A stretch of 64,000 nt of DNA from Coprothermobacter sp. (GTDB lineage Bacteria; Caldisericota; Caldisericia; Cryosericales; Cryosericaceae): positions 1 to 64,000 of the forward strand of contig PNOG01000005.1 of assembly GCA_013824685.1 (NCBI GenBank). The letters run 5' to 3'. The position numbers and the translations under genes are program-made. Below the pieces are notes generated by a model. That model ran no database searches and was not told the DNA's origin. It was given only the letters and a program-made list of their open reading frames with translations. Of this stretch, positions 32,625 through 41,434 are shown one piece after another. Numbering within the stretch: the first letter of the stretch is position 1; the number at the start of each line of letters is the position of its first letter.

Positions 32625-33194
32625 ATGGAGAACCTGCCTGTCATCATGACTGGAACCAAGGTCGTTCTGACGCCTGCGTGCCGCGAGGACGTCCCGGCGT
32701 ACTTGCGCTGGATCACGGACCCGGAGCTGAACGTCTTTCTGCTCGACTACGGCAAGGTGTTCACGCTGGAGCAGGAGTATGCGTGGTACGACGACGTCGT
32801 CGCCAAAGCCGGCAGCCGTATGGTCCACATGGACATCCGCCTGGCTGGTGACCAGAAGCTCATCGGCGACTGCAGCCTGTTCGACATCAACCACAAGGAA
32901 GGTACCGCCGAGGTTGGGATCCTGGTGGGCGAGAAGGAGTACCACAGTAAGGGGTATGGCAGTGAAGCGCTGTACCTCCTATGCCGCTACGGGTTCGACA
33001 AGCTGAACCTGCACAGCATCCTCCTGCGTCACCTGTCCATCAACACGCGCGGCGATAAGGCCTACCGCAAGATCGGCTTCCGGGAGTTCGGCTGCTTCCG
33101 CGAGTCCGTCGTCCGCGACCGTGTGCGCTACGACATGGTGTATATGGACCTGCTCGAGGCTGAGCTGCGCAATCCAGCTACCGGAGAACGATGA
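32625..33194 (+). CDS. RimJ/RimL-type GNAT acetyltransferase
   Basis: A 189-residue acetyltransferase (Acetyltransf_3 group), a class that modifies protein N termini or amino sugars. The fold is shown by VVLTPACREDVPAYLRWITDPE, GDCSLFDINHKEGTAEVGILVGEKEYHSKGYGSEAL (acetyl-CoA loop KGYGSEA) and NTRGDKAYRKIGFREFG. GAGGAGG precedes the ATG. It overlaps the peptidase gene by four bases (ATGA), beginning a three-gene coupled operon. Confidence 0.88.
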   Translation: MENLPVIMTGTKVVLTPACREDVPAYLRWITDPELNVFLLDYGKVFTLEQEYAWYDDVVAKAGSRMVHMDIRLAGDQKLIGDCSLFDINHKEGTAEVGILVGEKEYHSKGYGSEALYLLCRYGFDKLNLHSILLRHLSINTRGDKAYRKIGFREFGCFRESVVRDRVRYDMVYMDLLEAELRNPATGER

Positions 33195-34909
33195 CGCTCC
33201 GCGAAGACTTGCTCCGGGAATTCTGTCCGCAGAATGCACTGGAGCTGGAGCGCGACCTTGCCCTCCTGCATCGTTCAAAGGGTGGGCAGGGATTTGTCGA
33301 CGCCATCGCCAGATTGCAGGAGTTCGTTGGACCAGGCACGGTGCGCCACTACGCATCGACCACCACATGCCAGGGGTACCTCATGCCACGCCCATGGGGC
33401 CTCAAGGGCGGCTTCCTGCGCCTGTCCACCGGCGAGTGGCTGGTCCCCGACCTGAGGATGGCTCCCATCGGCGGCATCTTCCTATCCGGGGCAAGTCATG
33501 GCATCGAGCGTCTCGGCGTCGTCGACGTCGGGTCCGGCACAGAAGACACTGAGTACGCTCAGCCGGTCGAGGGCTGTGCTGTCCTTGCCACGGGCAAGCC
33601 TCCGGTCGTCTACCGTGAAGCCGTCGCGGAGCGCGGGGCGCGCTGTGTCATCTCCGACTTCATGCCTGCACAGGATACCCGCATCGGCCGGACGCCCGAG
33701 GAGATGCCCGACACGGTGAACTATGCCTCGTTCGGGTCTGAGGCGCAGGGCGAGGGCTTCGGCTTCAACGTCAGCCACCGCACGTTCAAACGTCTCCAGG
33801 ACATGGTTCGGGAAGAAGCTGTCGAAGTCGACGCCTTCTTTGATGCTGACGCCGGCACGGGTGACCTGCAGGTGCTGGAAGCTCACATGGGGACTCCGGG
33901 ACCGCAGAAGCCCATCCTCCTGCTGGCACACTTGTGCCACCCCCGGCCGGGCGCGAACGACAACGCCAGCGGTGCCGCCCTGCTGGCCGAACTCGTGCGC
34001 GTCCTCTGTACCGTGCCGCTGGAACGCGAGGTTATCGCCCTGTGGATGCCCGAGTTCTATGGCACAATCGCGTGGCTTGCCGACCAGAAGCCAGACCTGG
34101 CATGCGCCATCGACCTGGATATGGTCGGCGAAGACCAGACAAAAACCGGCTCCACACTCGAAGTCACCGCGACCCCATGGTCGCTGCCATCGTTCATTTC
34201 GGACCTCATGGCTGTCAACCTGACTACTCACGACTTCCGCTTGATGCTCACCGGGTTCACATGGGGCTCAGACCACGCCATCCTCAACGATGCGAGCCTC
34301 CACGTCCCTGCTCTGTTGCTGAGCCAGTGGCCCGACCGCTACTATCACTCCAGCGACGACACGCCGGACAAGTCCAGCGTTCAGTCCTTCGAGTGGGTGG
34401 GCCGCGGCGTTCTGGATACGATCGCGGACCTTGTCTCCGGCATCCCGGACGAGCGCACCGCCGTTGTCGCAGCCCGCATACGTGAACAGGGGCTGGCAGA
34501 CAGCGTACGGTACAACGATCCATTGATACGGGACTGGGTGGCTCGGCGTACCTGTGCCGCACTCCTCGCGCTACAAGAGATCGCCGACACCCCGGTCGTC
34601 CGCGCTGAACTGGCTGCGACGGGCACCACCGCTCCCATGCCGGCATTCCAGCCCAGGGTCCCAGTCATCGGCCCCATCGAGGAGGTGTGGATGACTACCG
34701 ACGACCTCCAGTGGAATGACCGTCTGATGCGCGACTTCTCCTGCTGGTACAACCTCAAGGCAGAAGTCATCAATTTCATCCAGCTAGGCGTTGAACGCGA
34801 AGATGCGCTGAAACTGGCCACTGCGGAATTCGATGCGCCGGCCGCCGCCGTCCACGCAGCACGGCATTACCTCGACCTTCTGACAGCAAAGGGATACCTT
34901 CTTCCATGA
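33191..34909 (+). CDS. DUF4910/M28-like zinc aminopeptidase
   Basis: A 572-residue protein with an M28-type di-zinc peptidase core embedded in a DUF4910 scaffold. Metal-site motifs are LLAHLCHPRPGANDNASG (about 244-261), WMPEFYG (about 286), DLDMVGED and YYHSSDDTPD (about 383). The N-terminal half carries PRPWGLKGGFLRL and GGIFLSGASHGIERLG, typical of this family. The C-terminal 120 residues are helical. Substrate peptides are unknown. It is coupled by ATGA overlaps to both neighbours. No signal peptide is seen. Confidence 0.85.
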   Translation: MTLREDLLREFCPQNALELERDLALLHRSKGGQGFVDAIARLQEFVGPGTVRHYASTTTCQGYLMPRPWGLKGGFLRLSTGEWLVPDLRMAPIGGIFLSGASHGIERLGVVDVGSGTEDTEYAQPVEGCAVLATGKPPVVYREAVAERGARCVISDFMPAQDTRIGRTPEEMPDTVNYASFGSEAQGEGFGFNVSHRTFKRLQDMVREEAVEVDAFFDADAGTGDLQVLEAHMGTPGPQKPILLLAHLCHPRPGANDNASGAALLAELVRVLCTVPLEREVIALWMPEFYGTIAWLADQKPDLACAIDLDMVGEDQTKTGSTLEVTATPWSLPSFISDLMAVNLTTHDFRLMLTGFTWGSDHAILNDASLHVPALLLSQWPDRYYHSSDDTPDKSSVQSFEWVGRGVLDTIADLVSGIPDERTAVVAARIREQGLADSVRYNDPLIRDWVARRTCAALLALQEIADTPVVRAELAATGTTAPMPAFQPRVPVIGPIEEVWMTTDDLQWNDRLMRDFSCWYNLKAEVINFIQLGVEREDALKLATAEFDAPAAAVHAARHYLDLLTAKGYLLP

Positions 34910-36192
34910 CCACACAATTCACCAGACCCGGCATCGCGCAGGGGACGCTCGTCGTCCTCGTCGGCCCGTCCGGGTCGGGCAAGTCGACGTTTGCTCAACA
35001 CCACTTCAAGCCGACTCAAATCGTGTCGTCCGACGCCTGCCGTGCCATCGTCGCGGACGACGAAGCGGACCAGACCGCGACCACAGCCGCATTCGCGGTC
35101 CTGCACTGTATCGTCGAACAGCGTCTGCGCGCCGGCCGCATCACCGTCGTCGATGCCACGAACGTGCAGGCGAAGGCGCGCCGGCCACTGCTGGAGCTCG
35201 CGGCCCGCTATCACCGTCCATGCATGGCTATCCTGTTCGAGCTTCCGCCGCAGGTGTGCAAGGAGCGCAACCGGCAGCGGCAGGACCGCGTCGTAGGCGA
35301 CTTGGTCGTGGATCGCCAGTGCGCTCAGGCGCCCGTTAGCGAGGGTGTGTTGAGACATGAGGGATTCGACCCTGTCATCGTCCTGCACTCCGCGGAAGAG
35401 GCAGATGGCTTTGGAGCACCCGCTCATCCCTCGCCGCTCGTGTGGCACGACAGGGCCGGCTCCTTTGACATCATCGGCGACCTTCACGGGTGCTGTGATG
35501 AACTCCTGTCACTGCTCAGGATTATGGGCTACAAGGTCGAGAACCCGGGGTCCTTGATTCCCCACATCACGGCGCCAGAGGGCAGGACTGCGGTCTTTGT
35601 CGGCGATTTCGTGGACCGCGGACCCGACAACGTGCGCTCGCTCCTCATCGTCATGGCAATGGTCCGTTCCGGCGCTGCCTTGGCGGTACCCGGCAATCAC
35701 GACGACAAATTGCTCAGAGCATTGCAGGGAGCACCGGTCAAGATCAGCAATGGGCTCGACCATACACTGCAGGAGTTGAACGCGGCGGGTGAGGAGATGC
35801 AGGCGCTCGTCCGCGACTTCCTGGACGGACTACCGTCACACCTCGTCCTGGACGGAGGCAACCTGGTGGTCGCGCATGCCGGCCTGCCGCAGGACCTCCA
35901 CAGCATTGATTCGCCGCGGGCGCGCGACGTCGCCCTGTTTGGCACGCCGACCGGCCAGCGAGACGAGTACGGAATCAAGATCCTCGCTGACTGGGCCCAT
36001 GCGTACGAGGGCGAAGCAGTCATCGTCTGGGGACACCTTCCTGTCGCCGAAGCGGTATGGGTCGGGAACACCATCGACATCGACACCGGCTGCGTCCACG
36101 GAGGCAGCCTGACCGCACTGCGCTATCCCGAACGCGAGCTGGTCAGCATCCCCGCTGCGCGCGTCTACTCCACGCCCATCAAGCCCCTGTAA
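34906..36192 (+). CDS. Polynucleotide kinase-phosphatase without ligase domain
   Basis: A 428-residue two-domain enzyme like the first half of bacterial Pnkp, which repairs RNA ends. The kinase (about 1-175) has Walker A GPSGSGKST (20-28) and a lid RVVGDLVVDRQ. The calcineurin-type phosphatase (about 187-420) has GDLHG (192-196), GDFVDRG (233-239), GNHDD (263-267), AHAG and GHLP. The adenylyl-transferase ligase domain of full Pnkp is missing and no Hen1 methyltransferase is nearby. RNA or DNA end processing is inferred from family. Coupled by ATGA to the peptidase. Confidence 0.88.
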   Translation: MTTQFTRPGIAQGTLVVLVGPSGSGKSTFAQHHFKPTQIVSSDACRAIVADDEADQTATTAAFAVLHCIVEQRLRAGRITVVDATNVQAKARRPLLELAARYHRPCMAILFELPPQVCKERNRQRQDRVVGDLVVDRQCAQAPVSEGVLRHEGFDPVIVLHSAEEADGFGAPAHPSPLVWHDRAGSFDIIGDLHGCCDELLSLLRIMGYKVENPGSLIPHITAPEGRTAVFVGDFVDRGPDNVRSLLIVMAMVRSGAALAVPGNHDDKLLRALQGAPVKISNGLDHTLQELNAAGEEMQALVRDFLDGLPSHLVLDGGNLVVAHAGLPQDLHSIDSPRARDVALFGTPTGQRDEYGIKILADWAHAYEGEAVIVWGHLPVAEAVWVGNTIDIDTGCVHGGSLTALRYPERELVSIPAARVYSTPIKPL

Positions 36193-36244
36193 TGGACATG
36201 CAGCCAACGTGACGACCCGCAACAGACTTGGAACCGTCCCGACA

Positions 36245-37105
36245 ATGTTGCGGGAAAGGGTGTGCCTGGTGACAGGCGCTACACGCGGTATCGGCGCAGC
36301 AACGGCGGAGGCTCTTGCCTGTGTGGGGGCGACAGTCGTCGCCACCGGGCGAAGCGCCCAGCGTGGACAGGACCTCGTGTCTGCCATCATACAACGCACG
36401 GGCAATGAAGACGTTCACTTCCTGTGCGCCGACCTTGCGTCGATGGTCGAGGTGCGCGGTCTTGCCCGGGCATTCATGGACCGCTGGGACTGCCTGCATG
36501 TCCTAGTCAACAACGCCGGAACGGTGTTCCCGACGCGGCATACCACCACCCTCGGGCACGAGGAAGTCTTTTCCGTCAATCACCTGGCGCCCTTCCTGCT
36601 CACCAGTCTTCTGCTCCCCGTCCTGCGAGCCAGCGCGCCGTCGCGCATCATTGTGACCTCCTCGTACGAACACCGGCGTGAGCGTATGCACTGGGACAAC
36701 CTGCAGGGAGAGCGCTTCTACTTTTCGCAGCAAGCATACGCGCAGTCCAAGCTGGCAAACCTGCTGTTCGTCTACGAACTGGCAAGGCGGCTGGAGAGAA
36801 GCGGCGTCACCGTCAACGCGTTCAACCCTGGCTTGGTGCACACGAACATCTGCATGGACAGCGGCTGGCTCATCGGGACGGTCAAACGGATGATGGACCG
36901 ATTCTCTGGACTGAGCCCGGAGGAAGGTGCGGACACCGGCGTCTGGCTGGCATCGTCACCTGACGTCGAGGGAGTCACCGGTCGCTACTTCCAGCGCAGA
37001 CAGGCAGTCCGTTCCTCGCACGCCTCGTATGATGTCGCCGCCCAACGGCGCCTCTGGCGCATCAGTGAGGAGTTGACGGGTGTGTCTGCAGAATCCAGTA
37101 CGTAG
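36245..37105 (+). CDS. Short-chain dehydrogenase/reductase (retinol-dehydrogenase-like)
   Basis: A 286-residue SDR. The cofactor loop is VTGATRGIGAATAE, then NNAG in LVNNAGTVFP, and the catalytic YxxxK in AYAQSKLANLLF. GNxGLVHT-type FNPGLVHTNI follows. Arg-rich VATGRSAQRGQD suggests NADP. I prefer the ATG at 36245, which gives the standard short N terminus. A GTG at 36209 would add 12 residues, and neither has a clear ribosome site. It follows the Pnkp gene and may be read with it. Substrate unknown. Confidence 0.85.
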   Translation: MLRERVCLVTGATRGIGAATAEALACVGATVVATGRSAQRGQDLVSAIIQRTGNEDVHFLCADLASMVEVRGLARAFMDRWDCLHVLVNNAGTVFPTRHTTTLGHEEVFSVNHLAPFLLTSLLLPVLRASAPSRIIVTSSYEHRRERMHWDNLQGERFYFSQQAYAQSKLANLLFVYELARRLERSGVTVNAFNPGLVHTNICMDSGWLIGTVKRMMDRFSGLSPEEGADTGVWLASSPDVEGVTGRYFQRRQAVRSSHASYDVAAQRRLWRISEELTGVSAESST

Positions 37106-37128
37106 GCGGCGCCCAACAGCGTGCGTGG

Positions 37129-38055
37129 TCAGTGGTCGAACAGGAGCTCGGGGGCTGTGGGGATCCTGGGCAGCTCCAGCAGTTCGTAGTCTGTGGCGCC
37201 CACCGTCACGAAACCACACCGCTCGTACAGTGACAAGGCGTTCCGGTTGTCTGTCTCGACCTCGATGGTGATCCGCTGGCTGCCGCTGTTTTGCAGGCCA
37301 TGGACGATGGCCAGCAGCATCTGCCCTCCGATGCCCTTGCCCTGCATCTCCGGCCGCACTGCGAAGTGGACGACGAAGGCGCGTCCGTCGCTGACGGCAG
37401 ACTGGATGACGCCGACGGGCCGCCCGTCCTGCGTCGCAAGGTAGGTCGTACGCGAAGGGTCCTTCATCAGACGCACGAGCGCCTGCTCCTCTTCCTGAGT
37501 CGGCTCTGCAAACGCTGACGCAACAATGGCTGCCATAATGGGTACGTCCTCGGTCCCTGCGGGCCGGAGCTCCACCGAGTCGTGAATGGTCTCAAACGGG
37601 GGGATCCGCTTCACGTCAAGATCCATCGTGTACTCGCTGTGGGAGTGCCGCGTCCCCATCGCGGCAGCGAACGCCGCACCCTCTCGCGACTCCTGTGGCA
37701 CGACGAACAGAAGCCGCCGGACTCCGCGCTTCTGACATTCCCTCATGACAGCCAGGGCTATGGCACGACCCAGGCCCCTCCTGCGGAACTCGGGATGGAC
37801 AAGGATGCTTGCCTCGACTTCCGAGGGGTCACCGTAGCTGTTCATGCCCGCAAACCCGACAAGCTGTCCACTCTCGTACCACAGCACATCGCTGACTGAA
37901 CCCTCCAACCGTGTCTCCAGTGTGCCGAGGTCCAGCCGAGCCTCCATCGAGTAGCCGTCTCCGACCTCGCAGATACCCGCAAGAGCTCGGATGTGACCGA
38001 CCTGTTGTGTCGAAAGCGTGGCCGGTATCATCATCCCGTCTTCGTCAGTCATCAC
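37129..38055 (-). CDS. Tandem GNAT acetyltransferase
   Basis: A 308-residue protein with two acetyltransferase domains, the layout of mycothiol-synthase-like proteins. The first (about 10-145) has SILVHPEFRRRGLGRAIA. The second (about 160-300) has VVHFAVRPEMQGKGIGGQMLLAIV and ETDNRNALSLYERCGF. Both acetyl-CoA loops look intact. The substrate is unknown; thiol-sugar synthesis genes are not nearby. GGGAGG lies five bases before the GTG at 38055 and eight before the following ATG. Confidence 0.85.
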   Translation of the reverse strand: MMTDEDGMMIPATLSTQQVGHIRALAGICEVGDGYSMEARLDLGTLETRLEGSVSDVLWYESGQLVGFAGMNSYGDPSEVEASILVHPEFRRRGLGRAIALAVMRECQKRGVRRLLFVVPQESREGAAFAAAMGTRHSHSEYTMDLDVKRIPPFETIHDSVELRPAGTEDVPIMAAIVASAFAEPTQEEEQALVRLMKDPSRTTYLATQDGRPVGVIQSAVSDGRAFVVHFAVRPEMQGKGIGGQMLLAIVHGLQNSGSQRITIEVETDNRNALSLYERCGFVTVGATDYELLELPRIPTAPELLFDH

Positions 38056-38126
38056 GCGAGCCTCCCGTGCACGTCATGAGCCCGCCGAGCTCCCGCAGCG
38101 GTCCGGGACTGCAGCCATCAGGCCGA

Positions 38127-38468
38127 CTACTTCGCTCTCAGGCTGTCCAGCGCGGGTTTCGCCTCGGGGCAGAACCCAAAGAACCCATTGATGGTCTTGC
38201 ACTCGTTGTACTCGTCACACTCCGCGCAGGTGGCATAGCCCTTGCCGTGGGCGCATGCCCGCACGTCGCAGACAGTACAGTGCGAGAACAGTCGTGGCCC
38301 GGCCGACTGACACCCGTCACAGACGACGTCCTCGGGCTTGACCTCGATGCCATAGGCTGCCGACCATGCGGCGGCCGTTTTCTCCTGCAGTGCCCTGTCA
38401 GCCGTCTTGCCAGCCACATGTGCCGGACAAGTTGTACAAGCGAGACCACACGCTGCGATCATCTCCAT
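38127..38468 (-). CDS. DUF3795 cysteine-rich protein
   Basis: A 113-residue protein of family DUF3795. It has 13 cysteines, including CGLACTTCPA near the start, CDGCQ in the middle and HCTVCDVRACAHGKGYATCAECDEYNEC toward the end. This is a metal- or cluster-binding layout common in anaerobes. The function is not known. AAAGGAGAGG precedes the ATG. A perfect hairpin GGTGAG/CTCACC with a TTAT loop lies in the leader. Confidence 0.88.
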   Translation of the reverse strand: MEMIAACGLACTTCPAHVAGKTADRALQEKTAAAWSAAYGIEVKPEDVVCDGCQSAGPRLFSHCTVCDVRACAHGKGYATCAECDEYNECKTINGFFGFCPEAKPALDSLRAK

Positions 38469-38486
38469 GTCCCTCTCCTTTGTCTG

Positions 38487-38502
38487 GTGAGTTATCTCAC
38501 CC
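38487..38502 (-). promoter_or_regulatory. Small palindrome upstream of the DUF3795 gene
   Basis: GGTGAG and CTCACC flank a TTAT loop, 16 bp in all. It lies 18 bp before the ATG and could be an operator or an mRNA hairpin. Confidence 0.4.
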
Positions 38503-38651
38503 TACGCTGTCCGACTAGATAATGGTACGCCGCTTGTCACAGAAGATGCCACATGCGCAAGCTGCCCGTCCACTTGATCTCGTTCGCCTGCGACTTCTCG
38601 TATTGGATATGATGACGGTTCAAGCAAGAACTCTCAAGAATGCGTGTCTGG

Positions 38652-39242
38652 TTACCATGTAAGAGGTGTATCAGGCTCAGTTCCTGTGCAAAGTCTCTTA
38701 ATATTGCCTCTCAACGCAAACGCCAGGAAGGAGGCCCCTGACACAGCGAAGATGGCATAATGCAATGGAAAAAAAATGTACATCAAGACTACCAGGATCC
38801 ACGGGAACACCAAGTTGGCCAAACTCGTTTTCCTGGTCACCACAAAGATCAGCACCAAGATGGGGAAAAAACAGACAAAATACCATGGCCCTATCAACGC
38901 AAGCGTCGCGCCATAGAACGTAGACGCGCCCTTTCCTCCTTTGAATCGAAGAAAGATCGGGAAGACCTGCCCAACCATGGGCAGCAATGCGACAATGACG
39001 ATCTGCCAGTGACTCGACAAAAGTGTCTTCGCCAAATATGCCGGCAAAAAGCCCTTTGAGAAATCGAGGGCTCCCGAAACAACCCCCCATTTCCAGCCGA
39101 GCGCACGTGAGACGTTGGTCGATGAGGCTGATTTTGAACCAATCCTCAGGACGTCCACTCCCTTCAACTTGCCTACCAGAAAACCAAAAGGAATGGAGCC
39201 CAGGAGATATGCACCGACCGCAAGCGCAATGAACGCCATCAT
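38652..39242 (-). CDS. plsY: Glycerol-3-phosphate acyltransferase PlsY (low-GC copy)
   Basis: A 196-residue, multi-helix membrane enzyme transferring acyl groups from acyl-phosphate to glycerol 3-phosphate. Conserved motifs are YLLGSIPFGFLVG, GSKSASSTNVSRALG, a lysine-rich DFSKGF and FPIFLRFKGGKGASTFYG. Two expected Asn/Gly positions in motif 1 read SKSASSTN instead of SGNIGATN, so this is a divergent paralogue. Base use is clearly AT-richer than the neighbours. It overlaps the upstream reductase gene by ATGA. Confidence 0.85.
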   Translation of the reverse strand: MMAFIALAVGAYLLGSIPFGFLVGKLKGVDVLRIGSKSASSTNVSRALGWKWGVVSGALDFSKGFLPAYLAKTLLSSHWQIVIVALLPMVGQVFPIFLRFKGGKGASTFYGATLALIGPWYFVCFFPILVLIFVVTRKTSLANLVFPWILVVLMYIFFPLHYAIFAVSGASFLAFALRGNIKRLCTGTEPDTPLTW

Positions 39243-40231
39243 GTTCTTGCCTTCATTGTTTGATAAATCTTCCTATTCACGGGAGTTTCAACGCCCAGGC
39301 GTTCCCCCATGCCCACGACTGCACCGCTATAGTAATCAATTTCATCAATGTTTCCTTTCTCCTTGCTCCCTCTCCCTTTCGTGATCGCTTTGGCAATCTG
39401 CTTCCTGAAAAGGCTCAGAACAGGCACCGGAACACAGCCGAGCAACAAAGCATACAGACGTGTCGGATAGTGGTGCAGGTTCAGGAATCTTCCTCCGCCT
39501 TTTTTGACTGTTCGTGCGTACTCGCGCAACGATTCAATTTCTTCCTCGAAGACCTTTTTGTCCGCAAAACCCTCTTCGATGGACAGCCCGTGTGAGGAGG
39601 AAGGCACTCCCAACAGATTGGTAAAGAGCTTGGAAAACTCCATGTTCTTGACATTTTTGGATGGAACTTCCTCGGCTTCAAATCCACTCTCGAGGAATAT
39701 TCCTCTTAGATCCTGTATCTCGTCAGGTCCGAATGCCACTCCGAAAGCCAATCTTATTGGCAGGAAATACGAAATGACACTGTTGCCTTCGATTCTCTCC
39801 ATAGAAATGGGGTTGAACAGGCTAACCCTTATTATCCTGATCCTTTGGGCGTTCGAACCAAATATCCGCTCAAGTTCGGTTCTTGCCTCTTCCGCCGCAA
39901 CGACACCATTTTGAGACAAGACCAGGTCAGGAGGTTTCTCTTGTTGTATTCGTTCGTAGTAGTACCTTACAGATGGAGCAACGGGATTTTTCACTGTCAG
40001 AAAAATGAAATCCGGGGCGGCTTCTCCGCTGAATGCCTGCTCTTCAACGATATCACTCTCAAATCTTGTCGGCATGCTCCCTTGCCGCGCAACAAGGATG
40101 TTGCCCTGCTTTATGTCCTCCAGCTGCGCATGCCTGGCAACTCCCAATATTTGAGCTGAGTTCCGCATCTCATAGGCGAACAGCGTTCCCGTCCTGCCAC
40201 CAACTCCAACAACAGCAATCTTCTTTGTCAT
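39239..40231 (-). CDS. Ketopantoate-reductase-like (ApbA/PanE) dehydrogenase
   Basis: A 330-residue NAD(P) enzyme of the ApbA/PanE superfamily. The cofactor loop is AVVGVGGRTGTLFAYEM, LTVKNPVAP and LSQNGVVAAEEA follow, and the C-terminal domain has DEIDYYSGAVVGMGERLGVETPVN. Paired with a plsY paralogue by ATGA overlap, it may supply a glycerol-phosphate-type substrate instead of pantoate; that is inference from pairing. The block is AT-rich. The ATG at 40231 lies seven bases after a -10 box, so the mRNA is probably leaderless. Confidence 0.82.
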   Translation of the reverse strand: MTKKIAVVGVGGRTGTLFAYEMRNSAQILGVARHAQLEDIKQGNILVARQGSMPTRFESDIVEEQAFSGEAAPDFIFLTVKNPVAPSVRYYYERIQQEKPPDLVLSQNGVVAAEEARTELERIFGSNAQRIRIIRVSLFNPISMERIEGNSVISYFLPIRLAFGVAFGPDEIQDLRGIFLESGFEAEEVPSKNVKNMEFSKLFTNLLGVPSSSHGLSIEEGFADKKVFEEEIESLREYARTVKKGGGRFLNLHHYPTRLYALLLGCVPVPVLSLFRKQIAKAITKGRGSKEKGNIDEIDYYSGAVVGMGERLGVETPVNRKIYQTMKART

Positions 40232-40237
40232 GTCACC

Positions 40238-40264
40238 ATTGTAGCAGAGGGGGGGTGTTTTCAA
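40238..40264 (-). promoter_or_regulatory. Leaderless promoter of the reductase-plsY pair
   Basis: TTGAAA (40259-40264) and TACAAT (40238-40243) on the minus strand are spaced 15 bp across a seven-G run. The ATG begins seven bases after the -10 box. Confidence 0.55.
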
Positions 40265-40447
40265 TGGTCATTGCAACAGCTACTTCGGAACATTGACCTC
40301 TGACACGAGGAGGACGTGAGCGTCGTCCGCGTCTGGGATGATGAAGTAGTACTCGCGAATCGGGCCACCACACTCTTTCCAGTGGACCACAGTATGCCGC
40401 CCAGGACAGGAAAAGCCATGCATGTGCGCATGCATGCATGGCTGAAC

Positions 40448-41434
40448 TCAGTCGGGGTTCGTTTGCGGCTTCAGCGCTTTGGCTCTGACTCTCTTGGCAT
40501 AGTACGGTGACATGGCCAGTAGTTTCCGGCGGATGAATGGCCGTACAATGGGCACGAACAACTTCTTCCATCCCAGGGTCTTCCGCTGCAGCGCCAGCGT
40601 CTCGTCAAAGCTGTGGTGCTGGTAGTGCAGCAGCCGCTCGCTCTCCTTGGTGTCCATGAAGTCGCAATGGAACGGCGTCTGAGAGAAGGCCGATTCAGGC
40701 AGCATCCCAATGCCCAGCGCGTCGAACGAGCGCTGCATAAACTGCCGTCCAGTCACCTGGCAGGATGGACCGCCCGCGACCATCAGCGTCTTTCCTTCCA
40801 GTCCAGGAAGCATCGCTGCCGCCGCGACCGCCGCACCTGCGTCCATGGGCGCCAGGTACTCCATGCGGTCGTCCATCCGGACCTCAAACATGAGGGGGTC
40901 CAGTTCGCCGAATTCAATGGGAGGAACGGCGCCGAACCGGAGGATGACCCAGGGCAGGCCCGACGCATGCAGCATGTGTTCACAGGTCAGCTTGTGGTAA
41001 GAGTAGTCCTCGTATGGGTGCAGCTGCTCGTCAGCCTTCCGGGGTGGTGCGAGGTGCTGAGTACGACCGTGCAGAGCGATGGAGGAGCTGAAGACAATGC
41101 GCGGCCTGCGCCTCGAGGCGAGCGCGGCCTGCAGGAGATTCCACGTGCCGCCGACGTTGATGGTCTCAGCCCACGCGGGGCGCTGCTCACTCTTTGGCGG
41201 GATGATGAAGGCCAGGTGAATGATGGCATCGGCACCCTGCACGGCCCGTGCCACGACCTCTGTGTTGCGGATGTCGCCCCAGGTGATCTCGACCTTGCTG
41301 GCATAGGGCCGGGCTTTCCGCTTCGACATGGGCGACGGGATGTCCAGACATCGGACGGTCACTCCACGGCTCAACAGCTCGTCGACGGCGTACGTTCCGA
41401 CGTTTCCAAATGCACCCGTTACCAGAACTCTCAT
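40448..41434 (-). CDS. NAD-dependent epimerase/dehydratase family protein
   Basis: A 328-residue extended SDR. The N-terminal TGAFGNVGTYAVDELL binds NAD(P), and GADAIIHLAFIIPP and SSSIALHG follow. The catalytic YxxxK is in EDYSYHKLTCEHML. The ATG at 41434 follows GGGAGGAAAT. It overlaps the TetR gene by four bases, so its expression is likely controlled by that regulator. The substrate, probably a nucleotide sugar or a small ketone, cannot be told. Confidence 0.88.
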   Translation of the reverse strand: MRVLVTGAFGNVGTYAVDELLSRGVTVRCLDIPSPMSKRKARPYASKVEITWGDIRNTEVVARAVQGADAIIHLAFIIPPKSEQRPAWAETINVGGTWNLLQAALASRRRPRIVFSSSIALHGRTQHLAPPRKADEQLHPYEDYSYHKLTCEHMLHASGLPWVILRFGAVPPIEFGELDPLMFEVRMDDRMEYLAPMDAGAAVAAAAMLPGLEGKTLMVAGGPSCQVTGRQFMQRSFDALGIGMLPESAFSQTPFHCDFMDTKESERLLHYQHHSFDETLALQRKTLGWKKLFVPIVRPFIRRKLLAMSPYYAKRVRAKALKPQTNPD

